64,000 bases of DNA from Amycolatopsis camponoti (GTDB taxonomy: Bacteria; Actinomycetota; Actinomycetes; Mycobacteriales; Pseudonocardiaceae), in assembly GCF_902497555.1 (NCBI RefSeq), contig NZ_CABVGP010000001.1:2274501-2338500 (forward strand), in the 5' to 3' direction. Below, piece by piece: positions 24,374 through 33,081 of the stretch (the stretch's first letter is position 1; the number at the start of each line of letters is the position of its first letter). The position numbers and the translations under genes were made by a program. The notes below the pieces were generated by a model. The model was not told where the DNA came from, searched no databases, and saw only the letters and a program-made list of their open reading frames with translations.

Positions 24374-25642
24374 TCAAGGGGTCCTTGTGGCAACAGGATG
24401 GCTGGCGAGCTTCGCGAGCGCCTTCAGAAAAGCGTCTTCAGAGACGACTGGGACGCCGCATTCATGGGCACGTTTGGCTTTGCCCGACATGGAGTCCGGG
24501 TCGGCCGCGGCTAGGACACGCGTCTGCTTGCTGACCGCCCCGGTGACGCGGATGCCTGCCGCGGTGGCTTCGGCCGCGATGTCGGCGCGTTGGCGCTTCA
24601 TGTCGCCGGTCAGGACCACCTTGTCGCCCGGTCGCAGGACCAGTCCGCCGATCTTGTGTTCCCTGTCGGGTGCCGGGTCCCGCACGGCGTCGCGTTCCTC
24701 GTCGAGGATGGATTCGACGATCGCCGGATCAAGGGCCAGGAGGGTGGCGACTGTGAGCAGGTCGTTGCGCTCCCCGTCGGTGACCACTTGGTCGGCCCAG
24801 GCTTCGCGGGCCAGGTCGCGTAGGTAGCTCAGGTGCAGGGCCACGACTTCGTTCTTGTGCAGGCCGAGGTCGTGGGCGATCTCGACGAGCGCGTCGCCTT
24901 CGGTTGCTGAGATCTGCCGGTCGAGCAAGGCGTCGTCGAGCATCGCGTAGTAGGCGTCGACGACCGGTTCGCCGTCTCGCGGCATCCGCTCGACGAGCTT
25001 GGCAAGGAAATGTGGTTCGATTTGTCCGATCGCCGCACGGTGAACTGCCGGGGTGCGACGCCGTTCCAAGTGCGCCCAGGCCCAGTTCGCGGCGTGCAAC
25101 TGGGCATCCGTGGCACCCACGGCGCTCGGCGCATGCCGCAGGAGGAAACCAAGCAGTTCGCCCGCTCCTCGCGCGTCGTCGAGTGCGGTGTGCCACGCAC
25201 GTTCGGGCAGCCCTGCGGCCGCACAGCAGTCGATCAGGGAACGTCCGGAACTCAGCCGCGCCCGGCCGGCGGCTCGCATGGTGCACAGCCCGGCGTCGGG
25301 TGCGAACGGCGTGTCGATACCCAGCCGGCCAAACTCGGCACGTAGGTGCATCGCGTCGAAGGTCCAGTTGTGCGCCACCACCACGCGCCCGGCCAGCCGC
25401 TCGACGAGGTCGCCGGCGAGTTGCTCGAACCGGGGCGCTCGGCGTGCGTCGGCAGCGCGGATGCCGTGGATGGCCTGGGGTCCCAGGTCGCGGTCGGGGT
25501 TGACGAGCGTCACCCAGTCGTCGGTGATGTTTCCGTGCGGGTCTACGTGGACGACGGCGATCTCGGCGATGCGGTGATGCCAGCCGGTCAGGATGCCGGT
25601 GGTTTCGGTGTCGATGACGGCGTACCCGCGTGCGGTCGTCAC
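24374..25642 (-). CDS. DEDDh 3'-5' exonuclease with C-terminal BRCT domain (DnaQ-like)
   Basis: A 422-aa protein. Residues about 6-165 are an exonuclease of the DNA polymerase III epsilon type: AVIDTETTG (Asp11, Glu13), HNWTFDAMHL, and HTALDDARGAGELL for the final His and Asp. A helical middle (about 180-320) follows, then a BRCT-like domain (about 335-410, VLRPGDKVVLTGDMKRQR and VPVVSEDAFLKAL). This layout is known from actinobacterial repair-associated exonucleases that are not the replicative subunit. GTG 25642 overlaps the stop of the upstream gene (GTGA), so the two are coupled. Confidence 0.82.
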   Translation of the reverse strand: MTTARGYAVIDTETTGILTGWHHRIAEIAVVHVDPHGNITDDWVTLVNPDRDLGPQAIHGIRAADARRAPRFEQLAGDLVERLAGRVVVAHNWTFDAMHLRAEFGRLGIDTPFAPDAGLCTMRAAGRARLSSGRSLIDCCAAAGLPERAWHTALDDARGAGELLGFLLRHAPSAVGATDAQLHAANWAWAHLERRRTPAVHRAAIGQIEPHFLAKLVERMPRDGEPVVDAYYAMLDDALLDRQISATEGDALVEIAHDLGLHKNEVVALHLSYLRDLAREAWADQVVTDGERNDLLTVATLLALDPAIVESILDEERDAVRDPAPDREHKIGGLVLRPGDKVVLTGDMKRQRADIAAEATAAGIRVTGAVSKQTRVLAAADPDSMSGKAKRAHECGVPVVSEDAFLKALAKLASHPVATRTP

Positions 25643-26343
25643 AGCGGCAGCCGGTTGGTGCTGCCGGCTTGGACCGCGGCCAGCCACTGGGGCGGCAGCG
25701 GGTCGGGATCGCCGTGTTCGGCTCGCACGTAGCGGCGCCGGTTCTTCACCTGCTCGGTTTCCGCCCAGAGGGACACCAGCCATCTCAGGGTGCGGGCGAT
25801 CGGCAGGATCTCGGACACCACGGGCGTGCCGGGCGCGCTCGAAATGCCGGCGATGCGCTGCAGGGACGCAAAGTCCTGGACCTCGGCGTCGTCGGGAAGG
25901 TCGTGTGTCCATTCCAGGGGAGTGATCGTCTTGCTGTTCTCGCGTGCGGCCTCGACCGTGACGGCGTATTGCTGCCGTCGCCGGGTTGTCTCGTGAAACG
26001 CGTCCACCGGTGAGAACAGTTGCCGCTTCCACCACCCGTCTTCGACGTCCACCTTCGCCGTTGCGGTCAGCTGGTCAAGCCATTCCTGCAGGCGCTGGGG
26101 GTGAACGGCCGCGATCGCACGACGTTCGACGAAGGCCAGGACACGTCGCGCCGCGTCCTGGGAGCCGAACACGTCGCTCGCGGGGTAGATCCACGCTCCC
26201 GTCGGATCGCCGGCCGGGCTTACGTGCCAGGTTGCCACCGACTCGATCTCGTGGTCCCCAGCACCTACGCAAAGTATCGCGCTTCCCGGGGCCCACAACG
26301 CTGTCAGTTCCTCGAGCGGTTCTATTGTCGCCGGGTCCGTCAC
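25639..26343 (-). CDS. Unrecognised 234-aa protein coupled to the exonuclease
   Basis: GTG 26343 is chosen because AAGGAGG lies 6 nt upstream. The product is soluble, acidic at the N-terminus, with no signal or membrane segment. A central basic-helical stretch (WWKRQLFSPVDAFHETTRRR) and a Trp-rich C-terminal half (RWLVSLWAETEQVKNRRRY) are the most striking parts. I do not recognise a domain. Its stop overlaps the start of the exonuclease-BRCT gene, so it may work with DNA repair or an accessory nuclease function. Confidence 0.65.
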   Translation of the reverse strand: MTDPATIEPLEELTALWAPGSAILCVGAGDHEIESVATWHVSPAGDPTGAWIYPASDVFGSQDAARRVLAFVERRAIAAVHPQRLQEWLDQLTATAKVDVEDGWWKRQLFSPVDAFHETTRRRQQYAVTVEAARENSKTITPLEWTHDLPDDAEVQDFASLQRIAGISSAPGTPVVSEILPIARTLRWLVSLWAETEQVKNRRRYVRAEHGDPDPLPPQWLAAVQAGSTNRLPL

Positions 26344-26394
26344 CGAGCGCCTCCTTTCGTCGACCAACATCAAGTCGTCGATGGGCCCCAGTTG

Positions 26395-26821
26395 TTACAT
26401 CCACCGTCCGAACTCGACCTCGAGCATGTCGAACGCATCGAAGTCGCGGACGATGGCAAGCCTCGGCCCGGAGTCGATCGCCGGCCCGGGCTTCGCGGCG
26501 GGCACGGCGCTGGCGTTGTCGAATGAGTTCGGGCCGCTGGTCTGAAGGAGGACGAGCCGGTACTCGCGTGCCTGTAGCTGGCTGGAGTCATCTGATCTGT
26601 CACCGGAATCCCGCCTGACACGCTGGTCGTCGATGACGACCGATGAAGTGAAGACCAAGAGGGCGGTAGCTCCGTGCGATTTGGAGAGCGTATATACGGT
26701 AATCGAGCCGTCTGGTTCTAAGGTGGCTGGCAGCGCGTCGGACTGTGCCTGACCAATATTAACGCCCCAGATCGCATGGTCGAAGTAGTTCTAGAAGTGT
26801 TCTCGCGTCTTCTTTCGCCAT
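26395..26821 (-). pseudogene. Frameshifted small gene of lower GC, unknown family
   Basis: ATG 26821 opens MAKEDARTLLELLR but this frame ends at a TAA (26759-26761). One base over, directly after a TAG (26791-26793), a second frame continues for 132 codons to 26395 with protein-like sequence (YFDHAIWGVNIGQAQSDALP, later TVYTLSKSHG, LLVFTSSVVIDDQ, FDMLEVEFGRWM). Skipping one base in the run around 26785-26792 would join them into a product of about 141 aa. The 26640-26870 part is clearly less GC-rich than its surroundings. It is probably an inactivated, horizontally acquired gene. A sequencing error or programmed frameshift is also possible. Confidence 0.5.
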
Positions 26822-27007
26822 CGCAGCTTCACTTCGGGGATGGTTGCACAAGGTTGGAACTGTAAAGAGTGGAACGGCGGCGAGCAGGGGGCGGGACGGT
26901 CAGGCGCACGGGTTTCCTTCACGGCGCGTGCGACCTGGCCGAGTCTTCTGGCGGCGTCGCCACCCGCGTAACCCGCGCAAGTCCAAATCCGCCGGCCGGC
27001 CCGGTCG

Positions 27008-28477
27008 TCAGAGGGCTGCACCCGCCGAGGCTTCGGCCGGAAGTCGCAGCCACCAGTTCGCGCGGGAGCGGACGACGGGAGCGTGTGCCCGCAGGAGCCG
27101 CAGCCCGTCGCGGTCGCCCTTCATCCCCACCGCGTAGAGCACGGCTCGCTGGGTGCTACTGCCGGTGGGTTGCGCGGTGAGCACGTGGTGCCAGAGACGC
27201 GGGTCCGTCCGCCCGGGGAGGTGGGCCAGTGCCAAGGCCGCCGCGTCCCGCGCCGTGCCCCGCCGTATCAGGTTCTCGACGATCGTGCGGTGCCGGGTTT
27301 CGCCGAGACTGCCCAGTAGGTCCACGAGCACGCTGTGGATCGCCGAGCCGGTCCTCGTGCGCCCGCTGGTCAGCATCGACGCGACAGTGTCGGCGAGAAC
27401 TGCGCGAAACGGCGACGCGTGCAGGACGTTGACGGTGAGGATGCGCAGATCGCTGTCGGTGCTGGCCAGCGCCTGCCGGAGGATCCGCCGGCCGAGCAGG
27501 TCCGCTTCGTGATGCCGGGTCTGAGCTTTCGCCAAGGCGCCGTGCAGTTGGCCGAAGACCCCGTCTCCAGCTTTTCCCAGAGGCGCCGAACGTGCGCCGG
27601 GACGGCTCGGGCGGTGCCGGAACAGGGCCGCGAGGACGTCCGAAGCCGCTACCTGGAGCGGCGGTGACGTCGACGCACACAGCTCGCAGGAGGCAGCTTC
27701 GAGCCGGCGAACCATGTCGGGTGCACTGGGTGGCCGGGCCGCCCACGCGAAGAGCGCGCCGAGTTGTTCGGCTTCGTTCCGCGGTTCGCACAGCAGCCGA
27801 AGGAGGTGGCGGGCCGCCGCCGGCGCCGGATTCGCCGCGAGCAGGGCGATCGGGTCGATGATCAGCTGGCAGGCGGGCTCGGTGACAAATTCTTCGGTCG
27901 CCGCGACCAGCGCGGCGCCTCCCTCCGGGTGCCGATGCACTCGTTGCAGCGCGGAAAGCCGGAGCAGATATCGCCAGCCCACGGAGAGGCACATTTCGGT
28001 GAGCAGCCGGTGGCCGAGGGTGTCCCATATCGGCCGGGCGGTTTTGCGTCGCGGCTGGGTCAGGGAAACCGTCAGGTCCGCCCATTCCGCGGCGGAGACA
28101 GGAGCACGGTCGAGGCATTTCTCGAGCAGTTCGTCGCAGCGCGGCGCGCTCCGGCGTCCCGTCGGCCGGTCCCGGCCGAGTGCGGTCACTACGGCCACCA
28201 GCTCGCCCGGCGGCAGATCGAAGAGTCGCTCGTACTGGTGCAGGGCCCATGTCGGCACCGTTGCTCGGGAGTTCTCCCAGCGGGAGACGGTGGCGTTGTC
28301 GACGGGTGGCGTCCGCACCGCGGCCGCCAGCTGCCGGATGGTCAGGATGTCCTCGCGGCCGTAGAGGCGGCACATTTTGAGGAGCCAGGCCGCGAGCTGA
28401 CCGTGCTCGATCCGTGGCCACGGATCGAACGCCTCGTCGCCGAGTGAGGTCGGGCGCCCGCGTCGAGCCGGTGGCAT
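27008..28477 (-). CDS. XRE-type regulator with long helical-repeat C-terminus
   Basis: A 489-aa protein. An N-terminal helix-turn-helix (residues about 28-85: TIRQLAAAVRTPPVDNATVS, then RWENSRA) resembles XRE domains. The remaining 400 residues are Ala/Leu/Arg-rich helices arranged like HEAT or TPR repeats (RHLLRLLCEPRNEAEQL, LGETRHRTIVENLIRRG). Such proteins couple DNA binding to a ligand or partner sensed by the repeats. ATG 28477 gives the usual length before the HTH, though its ribosome site is weak. It is divergent from a small unknown gene at 28606 and may regulate it or the neighbouring accessory genes. Confidence 0.7.
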   Translation of the reverse strand: MPPARRGRPTSLGDEAFDPWPRIEHGQLAAWLLKMCRLYGREDILTIRQLAAAVRTPPVDNATVSRWENSRATVPTWALHQYERLFDLPPGELVAVVTALGRDRPTGRRSAPRCDELLEKCLDRAPVSAAEWADLTVSLTQPRRKTARPIWDTLGHRLLTEMCLSVGWRYLLRLSALQRVHRHPEGGAALVAATEEFVTEPACQLIIDPIALLAANPAPAAARHLLRLLCEPRNEAEQLGALFAWAARPPSAPDMVRRLEAASCELCASTSPPLQVAASDVLAALFRHRPSRPGARSAPLGKAGDGVFGQLHGALAKAQTRHHEADLLGRRILRQALASTDSDLRILTVNVLHASPFRAVLADTVASMLTSGRTRTGSAIHSVLVDLLGSLGETRHRTIVENLIRRGTARDAAALALAHLPGRTDPRLWHHVLTAQPTGSSTQRAVLYAVGMKGDRDGLRLLRAHAPVVRSRANWWLRLPAEASAGAAL

Positions 28478-28605
28478 GGGGCGATTTTCCCTGGCTGGTT
28501 CGGTGGGGAACGCCGCCGAACGGGTGCACCGGTTTCGCAGCAAACGGGCTCGGATCATCGCGCGGGGGTTACCGTCGCCTCCTCGCCCATCTGAAAGGAA
28601 ATGCC

Positions 28606-28896
28606 ATGAATCGTCCACCGTCACGTGGGTTTCTTTACTACTGTCAGTTCCCGAAGAATGGTTTTACTTCTGCGACCGGTCGTCAGTTGGTCGTCGTTCT
28701 GGTCCCGGAGTACGTCAAAGGCAAGGAGAGTCTGGTGGCGTTCGCCTGGCAGAAGGGTGAGAAGTGGGGAGTGGGCTACGAGCACGTTTACACAGTGCTG
28801 CATGGTCGACTTGAGGAAAACGCGTTCGCCATCGATGAAGGTGCCGTCAAGAAGGCTAAACAATCGCTGGCGGATAAGATCAAGTCCGCCGATTGA
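28606..28896 (+). CDS. Small unrecognised protein, 96 aa
   Basis: GAAAGGAA precedes the ATG at good spacing. The product is basic and compact with alternating hydrophobic strands (RQLVVVLVPEYVKGK, SLVAFAWQKGEKWGVGYEH) and a C-terminal Lys-rich helix (AVKKAKQSLADKIKSAD). No signal peptide. I do not recognise it. Its codon use (AAA, AAG, TTT in mixed use) is less GC-biased than its neighbours, suggesting recent arrival. It is divergent from the XRE-repeat protein and closed by a strong hairpin. Confidence 0.65.
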   Translation: MNRPPSRGFLYYCQFPKNGFTSATGRQLVVVLVPEYVKGKESLVAFAWQKGEKWGVGYEHVYTVLHGRLEENAFAIDEGAVKKAKQSLADKIKSAD

Positions 28897-28902
28897 GCGG
28901 GT

Positions 28903-28934
28903 CGGGAGCACGCCCGGCGCGTGGCGTGCTCCCG
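28903..28934. terminator. Bidirectional hairpin terminator
   Basis: A perfect 12-bp stem CGGGAGCACGCC/GGCGTGCTCCCG with an 8-nt loop lies in the 44 bp between the convergent ends of the small gene (28896) and the lysozyme gene (28941). Confidence 0.75.
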
Positions 28935-28940
28935 CTCGGC

Positions 28941-29747
28941 TCAGCCGGTCGCCAGCACCTTCAAGCGTGAGATGTCCGCGCTGAACTGGTCCTGATCGAT
29001 CGGCGAAGAGCTGTACTGCCAGAAGGTGTAGAAGCCCCAGTTGTACGGCAGCGTGCCCGCCGACGACGCGTAGCGCGCCACCCACAGCGGGTTGGTCGAG
29101 CTGAAGTCGCCCGTGTTGCCGGTGCACTGGCTCCACCAGCTCGTCGCCGTGTAGATCACCGGCCAGCGGGTCGTCTTCGCGTGGTACTCGTCGCTGAACG
29201 CCTTGATCCACGCCACCATCTGGGAAGGCGTCTTGCCGTAGCAGGCGTTGTTCGGGCCCCACTCGATGTCGAGCGTGCCCGGGAGGGTCTTGCCGTCCTT
29301 CGACCAGCCGCCGCCGTGGGCGACGAAGTAGTCGGCCTGGGCCGCGCCGCCCGAGGTGTCCGGGCGGCCGTAGTGGTACGCGCCGCGGATCATGCCCACG
29401 TTGTACGAGCCCGTGTACTGCTGGCTGAAGTACGCGTTCTGGTAGCCGGTGCCCTCGGTCGCCTTGACGTAGGCGAACTTCTTGCCCGCGCTCCAGTACG
29501 ACGCCCAGTTGACGTTGCCCTGGTAGGAGCTGACGTCGATGCCGGGGACGCTCGCGTCCACCGACGCCGGCGCGAGGCCCGCCGGGGCCACCCCGTCGTG
29601 GGCGCGGATCGAGGCCCCCATCTCGTGGTTGTCCGACACGTCCTGACCCGGCGCGGCCGAGGCGCCGGGGGCGGTCACGACCAGCAGGGAGGTCGAGACG
29701 GCGACAGCGGCGCCGAGCAGGCGGCGCCATCTGCGTGGTGCGGTCAT
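28941..29747 (-). CDS. Secreted GH25 lysozyme (N-acetylmuramidase)
   Basis: A 268-aa exported muramidase with a signal peptide (RRWRRLLGAAVAVSTSLLVV, cleavage near ASAA, residue 32). The GH25 domain fills residues about 67-265, with the conserved first Asp71 (GIDVSSYQG), Glu98 (VKATEGTGY) and the catalytic pair Asp160/Glu162 (GTLDIEWG). It cleaves the MurNAc-GlcNAc bond of peptidoglycan, for wall turnover, spore or hyphal remodelling, or attack on other bacteria. No wall-binding domain is attached. AAAGGAC stands before the ATG. Confidence 0.92.
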   Translation of the reverse strand: MTAPRRWRRLLGAAVAVSTSLLVVTAPGASAAPGQDVSDNHEMGASIRAHDGVAPAGLAPASVDASVPGIDVSSYQGNVNWASYWSAGKKFAYVKATEGTGYQNAYFSQQYTGSYNVGMIRGAYHYGRPDTSGGAAQADYFVAHGGGWSKDGKTLPGTLDIEWGPNNACYGKTPSQMVAWIKAFSDEYHAKTTRWPVIYTATSWWSQCTGNTGDFSSTNPLWVARYASSAGTLPYNWGFYTFWQYSSSPIDQDQFSADISRLKVLATG

Positions 29748-30061
29748 CTTCAGTTGTCCTTTCGGTTGCCCTCGCTGTGCGCGGCTGTGCAGGGTCGCGC
29801 CGGACGATTCTGTGACAGTGATGTGGGCGCCGTCACTCCGCCATGTGATCCAATTTCGAAGTCTGGGGAAACTCGTAAAATTCTGACGAGCCGGGCGCGC
29901 GCGCCCGATCCGCGCCCTTCGGCGTCTTGAAACGCCTGGCGTCGCTGGTGGGCGGCCGCATCGGTGGGCGGCCAGGACCGATCCGCATCCAGCCGGACCC
30001 GGTGGAACTCATCCGGTCCGGTCCGGGCGGATCGGTGGGTAAGGCACGCTGCCGCCGTACG
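29748..30061. other. 314-bp gap: no gene found
   Basis: No convincing frame on either strand. A perfect 16-bp GC palindrome, CGGGCGCGCGCGCCCG, lies at 29892-29907 and could end transcripts of the minus-strand gene at 30062. The rest would hold the lysozyme promoter. I looked for the GGGGAACC-type signature of a c-di-AMP riboswitch, which precedes many actinobacterial wall hydrolases, and did not see it. Confidence 0.5.
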
Positions 30062-31099
30062 TCACCCGGGCGGCAGGTCCTTCTTCCGTCGGGCGACTTC
30101 GGCGGTGATCTCAGGGAGCCACTCTCGCAGGACTTTCGCCAGTCGCTCCTTCGTTTCCGAAGTCAGTTGCTCCCGCAAGGGGTCAAGGCAGTACTCCACG
30201 ACTGCCTTGTGTCGCTCGGGAGCCTTGCAGATGAACACGGCGAGGACGCGAACCACCGGGAGAAACTTGCGAACCTGAATGACCCAGCCGAACAAGGAAA
30301 GTCCTTGTACGAATTTCCAGACGCTCTTGACGGCGGTCTTGATGATCAAGTCTTCGAGTGGAAGGCGTTCGGACGCTCGACGTGACTTGATGATGAGGTC
30401 GGTGACCTTGTCCGGCACCTTGTCGAACAGTTTGACACCTTCGTCGAGCACGTGGGCCAGTTGCGCGAACAAGTCGCACCAGAAATGATCCGCGAGCGCG
30501 ACCTTGACTTCCTTCGATACCGGGCCGGCCACCGCTCGTTCGATGTCTTTGAGGACGTGCTCGGCCAGTACGTCGCCCAGCTCTTCCACCCGAGTGACGA
30601 CCGGTCCCTCGTTCGAGAGAACGGCCTGCGGGTGAGTGGTGTCCGGCGCCGCTCGCGTGTCCGATATCCCGTCGATGGATGATCGGCCGGAAGGTGCCGC
30701 GTCGTCGGCCGGATCGTCAGGTGACGTTCGGTGTTGCTGGGTTTCCTCGGAATGTAGAGGGGATTCTCCGTCGATCGCTGGTGATGTCCCGGCGGGAACG
30801 GTGCCCGCGGCCGCGAGATCTTGTGCCAGCCACTCCACGAGATCGGCGATCGCCGAGTCGATACCCGCGATCTTCTTCGGATAGCTGATCCGCTGCGAGG
30901 GGCGCTGGTTCGCGTTCCGTTTCCCCACGAAGGCGGCCCGCCATGCGTCGTCCACCTTTATCCGGAAATCGCGGCGAACCGCGGGATCGGGATCTTTGGC
31001 GAGTTTGACGGCGTCCTTCCAGCCGTGCTGTGTACCCCAGCACATGGTGCACCGGCACCTTCGGCTCTGAGCGCGTTCGCAGTTCGGGTAATGCCCCAT
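30062..31099 (-). CDS. Unrecognised 345-aa protein with Cys-rich N-terminus
   Basis: The first 25 residues hold a Cys/His cluster (HYPNCERAQSRRCRCTMCWG, followed by GTQHGW) that could bind zinc. A Ser/Asp/Pro-rich linker of low complexity runs from about residue 105 to 165. The C-terminal 180 residues are helical (VEELGDVLAEHVLKDIERAV, LIIKTAVKSVWKFVQG) with one hydrophobic stretch (SLFGWVIQVRKFLPVVRVLAVFI) that could be a membrane or buried helix. GAGGGG precedes the ATG. I cannot name a family. A zinc-bearing N-terminus plus membrane-touching C-terminus is unusual and may be part of an accessory system. Confidence 0.65.
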   Translation of the reverse strand: MGHYPNCERAQSRRCRCTMCWGTQHGWKDAVKLAKDPDPAVRRDFRIKVDDAWRAAFVGKRNANQRPSQRISYPKKIAGIDSAIADLVEWLAQDLAAAGTVPAGTSPAIDGESPLHSEETQQHRTSPDDPADDAAPSGRSSIDGISDTRAAPDTTHPQAVLSNEGPVVTRVEELGDVLAEHVLKDIERAVAGPVSKEVKVALADHFWCDLFAQLAHVLDEGVKLFDKVPDKVTDLIIKSRRASERLPLEDLIIKTAVKSVWKFVQGLSLFGWVIQVRKFLPVVRVLAVFICKAPERHKAVVEYCLDPLREQLTSETKERLAKVLREWLPEITAEVARRKKDLPPG

Positions 31100-31280
31100 C
31101 CATCCCCCTCACCGGCAGAAATTCCACTATGGGGCGATCAAGTGCGCACCTCTACCGCTGACCAAGTGAAGTGCCTCGGTAGCTCTGCGTAGTGCTCGCG
31201 CGGGTGGCTCGGCGGCCGCACGAGGCGTAAGTCGGATCGGCGGCTTGAAGCCGTTTCGCGCAGGGGGCAGACTCGCCCGC

Positions 31281-33080
31281 ATGCCGTCGCTCAGAGGCCG
31301 CCGGGCCTTCGTCATCGCCGCCACCGCCGTGCTCGCCACGACCGTCGCGGCCGCGCCCGCCGACGCCGCCACCCCCACGCCGAAGTCCCCGGTCGCCGTC
31401 GGTTTCGGGGGCGCCGTGGCCAGCATCGACGCCGACGCCACCGCGATCGGCACCCAGGTCCTGCGCGACGGCGGCAACGCCGTCGACGCGGCCGTCGCGG
31501 TCGCCGCCGCGCTCGGCGTCACCGACCCGTTCTCCGCCGGCGTCGGCGGGGGCGGGTTCTTCGTCTACTACGACGCGAAGACCCACCGCGTCCACACCCT
31601 CGACGGCCGGGAGACCGCGCCGAAGACCGCCGACGCGAACCTCTTCGTCGAGAACGGCCAGCCGCTGCCGTTCGCCGACGCCGTCACGAGCGGGCTCGGC
31701 GTCGGTGTCCCCGGCACGCCCGCGACGTGGTCCGAGGCCCTCCGCAAGTGGGGGACGCGCTCGCTGGCGAAGTCCCTGAAGCCCGCGGAAGACTTGGCGC
31801 GCAAGGGATTCGTCGTCGACTCGACGTTCCAGACGCAGATCGCGAACAACGCCGCGCGGTTCGCCGCGTTCCCGTCGACGCGGTCGCTGTACTTGCCGGG
31901 CGGCGCGCCGCCGTCACCCGGGACCGTGTTCCGGAACCCCGACCTCGCCGCGACGTACGCGCAGCTCGAGCGCCAGGGCGTCGACGCGCTGTACCGCGGC
32001 CCGATCGGCGCGGACATCGCCAAGACCGTGCAGCAGCCGCCGAAGGATCCCGCTTCGACGCTGAACGTGCGTCCCGGCAAGCTGAGCACCGCGGACCTCG
32101 CCGCCTACCGCGCCATCGAGCGCGACCCGACCCACGCGCGGTACGAGGGCCTCGACGTCTACGGCATGCCGGCGCCGTCCTCGGGCGGGCTCACCGTCGG
32201 CGAGGCGCTCAACATCCTCGAGAACTTCGACCTGAAGCACGCGAGCAAGGCCGACTACCTGCAGTACTTCCTGGAGTCGACGCGGTTCGCCTTCGCCGAC
32301 CGCAACCGCTGGATCGGCGACCCCGCCGTCGTCGACGTCCCGGCCAAGGAACTGCTGAGCCAGCGCTTCGCCGACTCGCGGGCGTGCCTCATCTCGAAGG
32401 ACAAGGCCGCGACCAGCCCGGTCGCCCCGGCCGACCCCAAGCACCCCACGCCCTGCGCCGCGGGCACGACGGCGGCGCCGACGCCGTACGAAGGCGAGAA
32501 CACCACGCACCTGACCGTCGCCGACAAGTGGGGCAACGTCGTCGCCTACACGCTGACGATCGAGCAGGAGGGCGGCAGCGGGATCGTCGTGCCGGGCCGC
32601 GGGTTCCTGCTCAACAACGAGCTGACCGACTTCTCGTTCACGCCGGTGACGCCGGGCGTGCCCGACCCGAACCTGCCCGGCCCGGGCAAGCGGCCGCGCT
32701 CGTCGATGGCGCCGACGATCGTGCTCGACCACGGCCGCCCGTTCTTCGCGACCGGCTCGCCGGGTGGCGCGTCGATCATCACGACGGTCCTGCAGGTGAT
32801 CCTCGGCCGCCTCGACCGCGGGTTGTCGCTGGAGGACGCCATCGCGGCGCCGCGGGCGTCGCAGCGGAACTCGGCGGCCGCCCAGGTCGAGCAGGCGTTC
32901 CTGGACCAGCCGGAGACGGCGGACCTGAAGGCCCGCGGCCAGGGCTTCTCGACGGCGCCGGCGGAGATCGGCGCGGCGACCGGGGTGGAGCGCCTGCGTG
33001 ACGGCCGCTGGCTGGCGGCGGCGGAACCGGTCCGCCGCGGTCAGGGCGCGGCCCAGGTGGTGTGGCCCACGCGCTGGTAG
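31281..33080 (+). CDS. ggt: Secreted gamma-glutamyltransferase
   Basis: A 599-aa Ntn-hydrolase precursor. ATG 31281 gives a normal signal peptide (RRAFVIAATAVLATTVAAAP, cleavage near ADAA); the earlier TTG at 31245 would only lengthen it. The chain self-cleaves before Thr408 in NTTHLTV, freeing the nucleophile of the small subunit. Gly-rich residues of the oxyanion region (GSPGGASIITTVLQV) are present. It hydrolyses or transfers gamma-glutamyl groups from glutathione-like or poly-glutamyl compounds outside the cell. Its stop is 1 bp from the end of the convergent GNAT gene. Confidence 0.92.
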   Translation: MPSLRGRRAFVIAATAVLATTVAAAPADAATPTPKSPVAVGFGGAVASIDADATAIGTQVLRDGGNAVDAAVAVAAALGVTDPFSAGVGGGGFFVYYDAKTHRVHTLDGRETAPKTADANLFVENGQPLPFADAVTSGLGVGVPGTPATWSEALRKWGTRSLAKSLKPAEDLARKGFVVDSTFQTQIANNAARFAAFPSTRSLYLPGGAPPSPGTVFRNPDLAATYAQLERQGVDALYRGPIGADIAKTVQQPPKDPASTLNVRPGKLSTADLAAYRAIERDPTHARYEGLDVYGMPAPSSGGLTVGEALNILENFDLKHASKADYLQYFLESTRFAFADRNRWIGDPAVVDVPAKELLSQRFADSRACLISKDKAATSPVAPADPKHPTPCAAGTTAAPTPYEGENTTHLTVADKWGNVVAYTLTIEQEGGSGIVVPGRGFLLNNELTDFSFTPVTPGVPDPNLPGPGKRPRSSMAPTIVLDHGRPFFATGSPGGASIITTVLQVILGRLDRGLSLEDAIAAPRASQRNSAAAQVEQAFLDQPETADLKARGQGFSTAPAEIGAATGVERLRDGRWLAAAEPVRRGQGAAQVVWPTRW

Positions 33081-33081
33081 C

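Noticed and set aside
29748..30061. c-di-AMP (ydaO-type) riboswitch before the GH25 lysozyme
   Set aside because: Common before actinobacterial wall hydrolases, but none of its conserved blocks was found on the minus strand.
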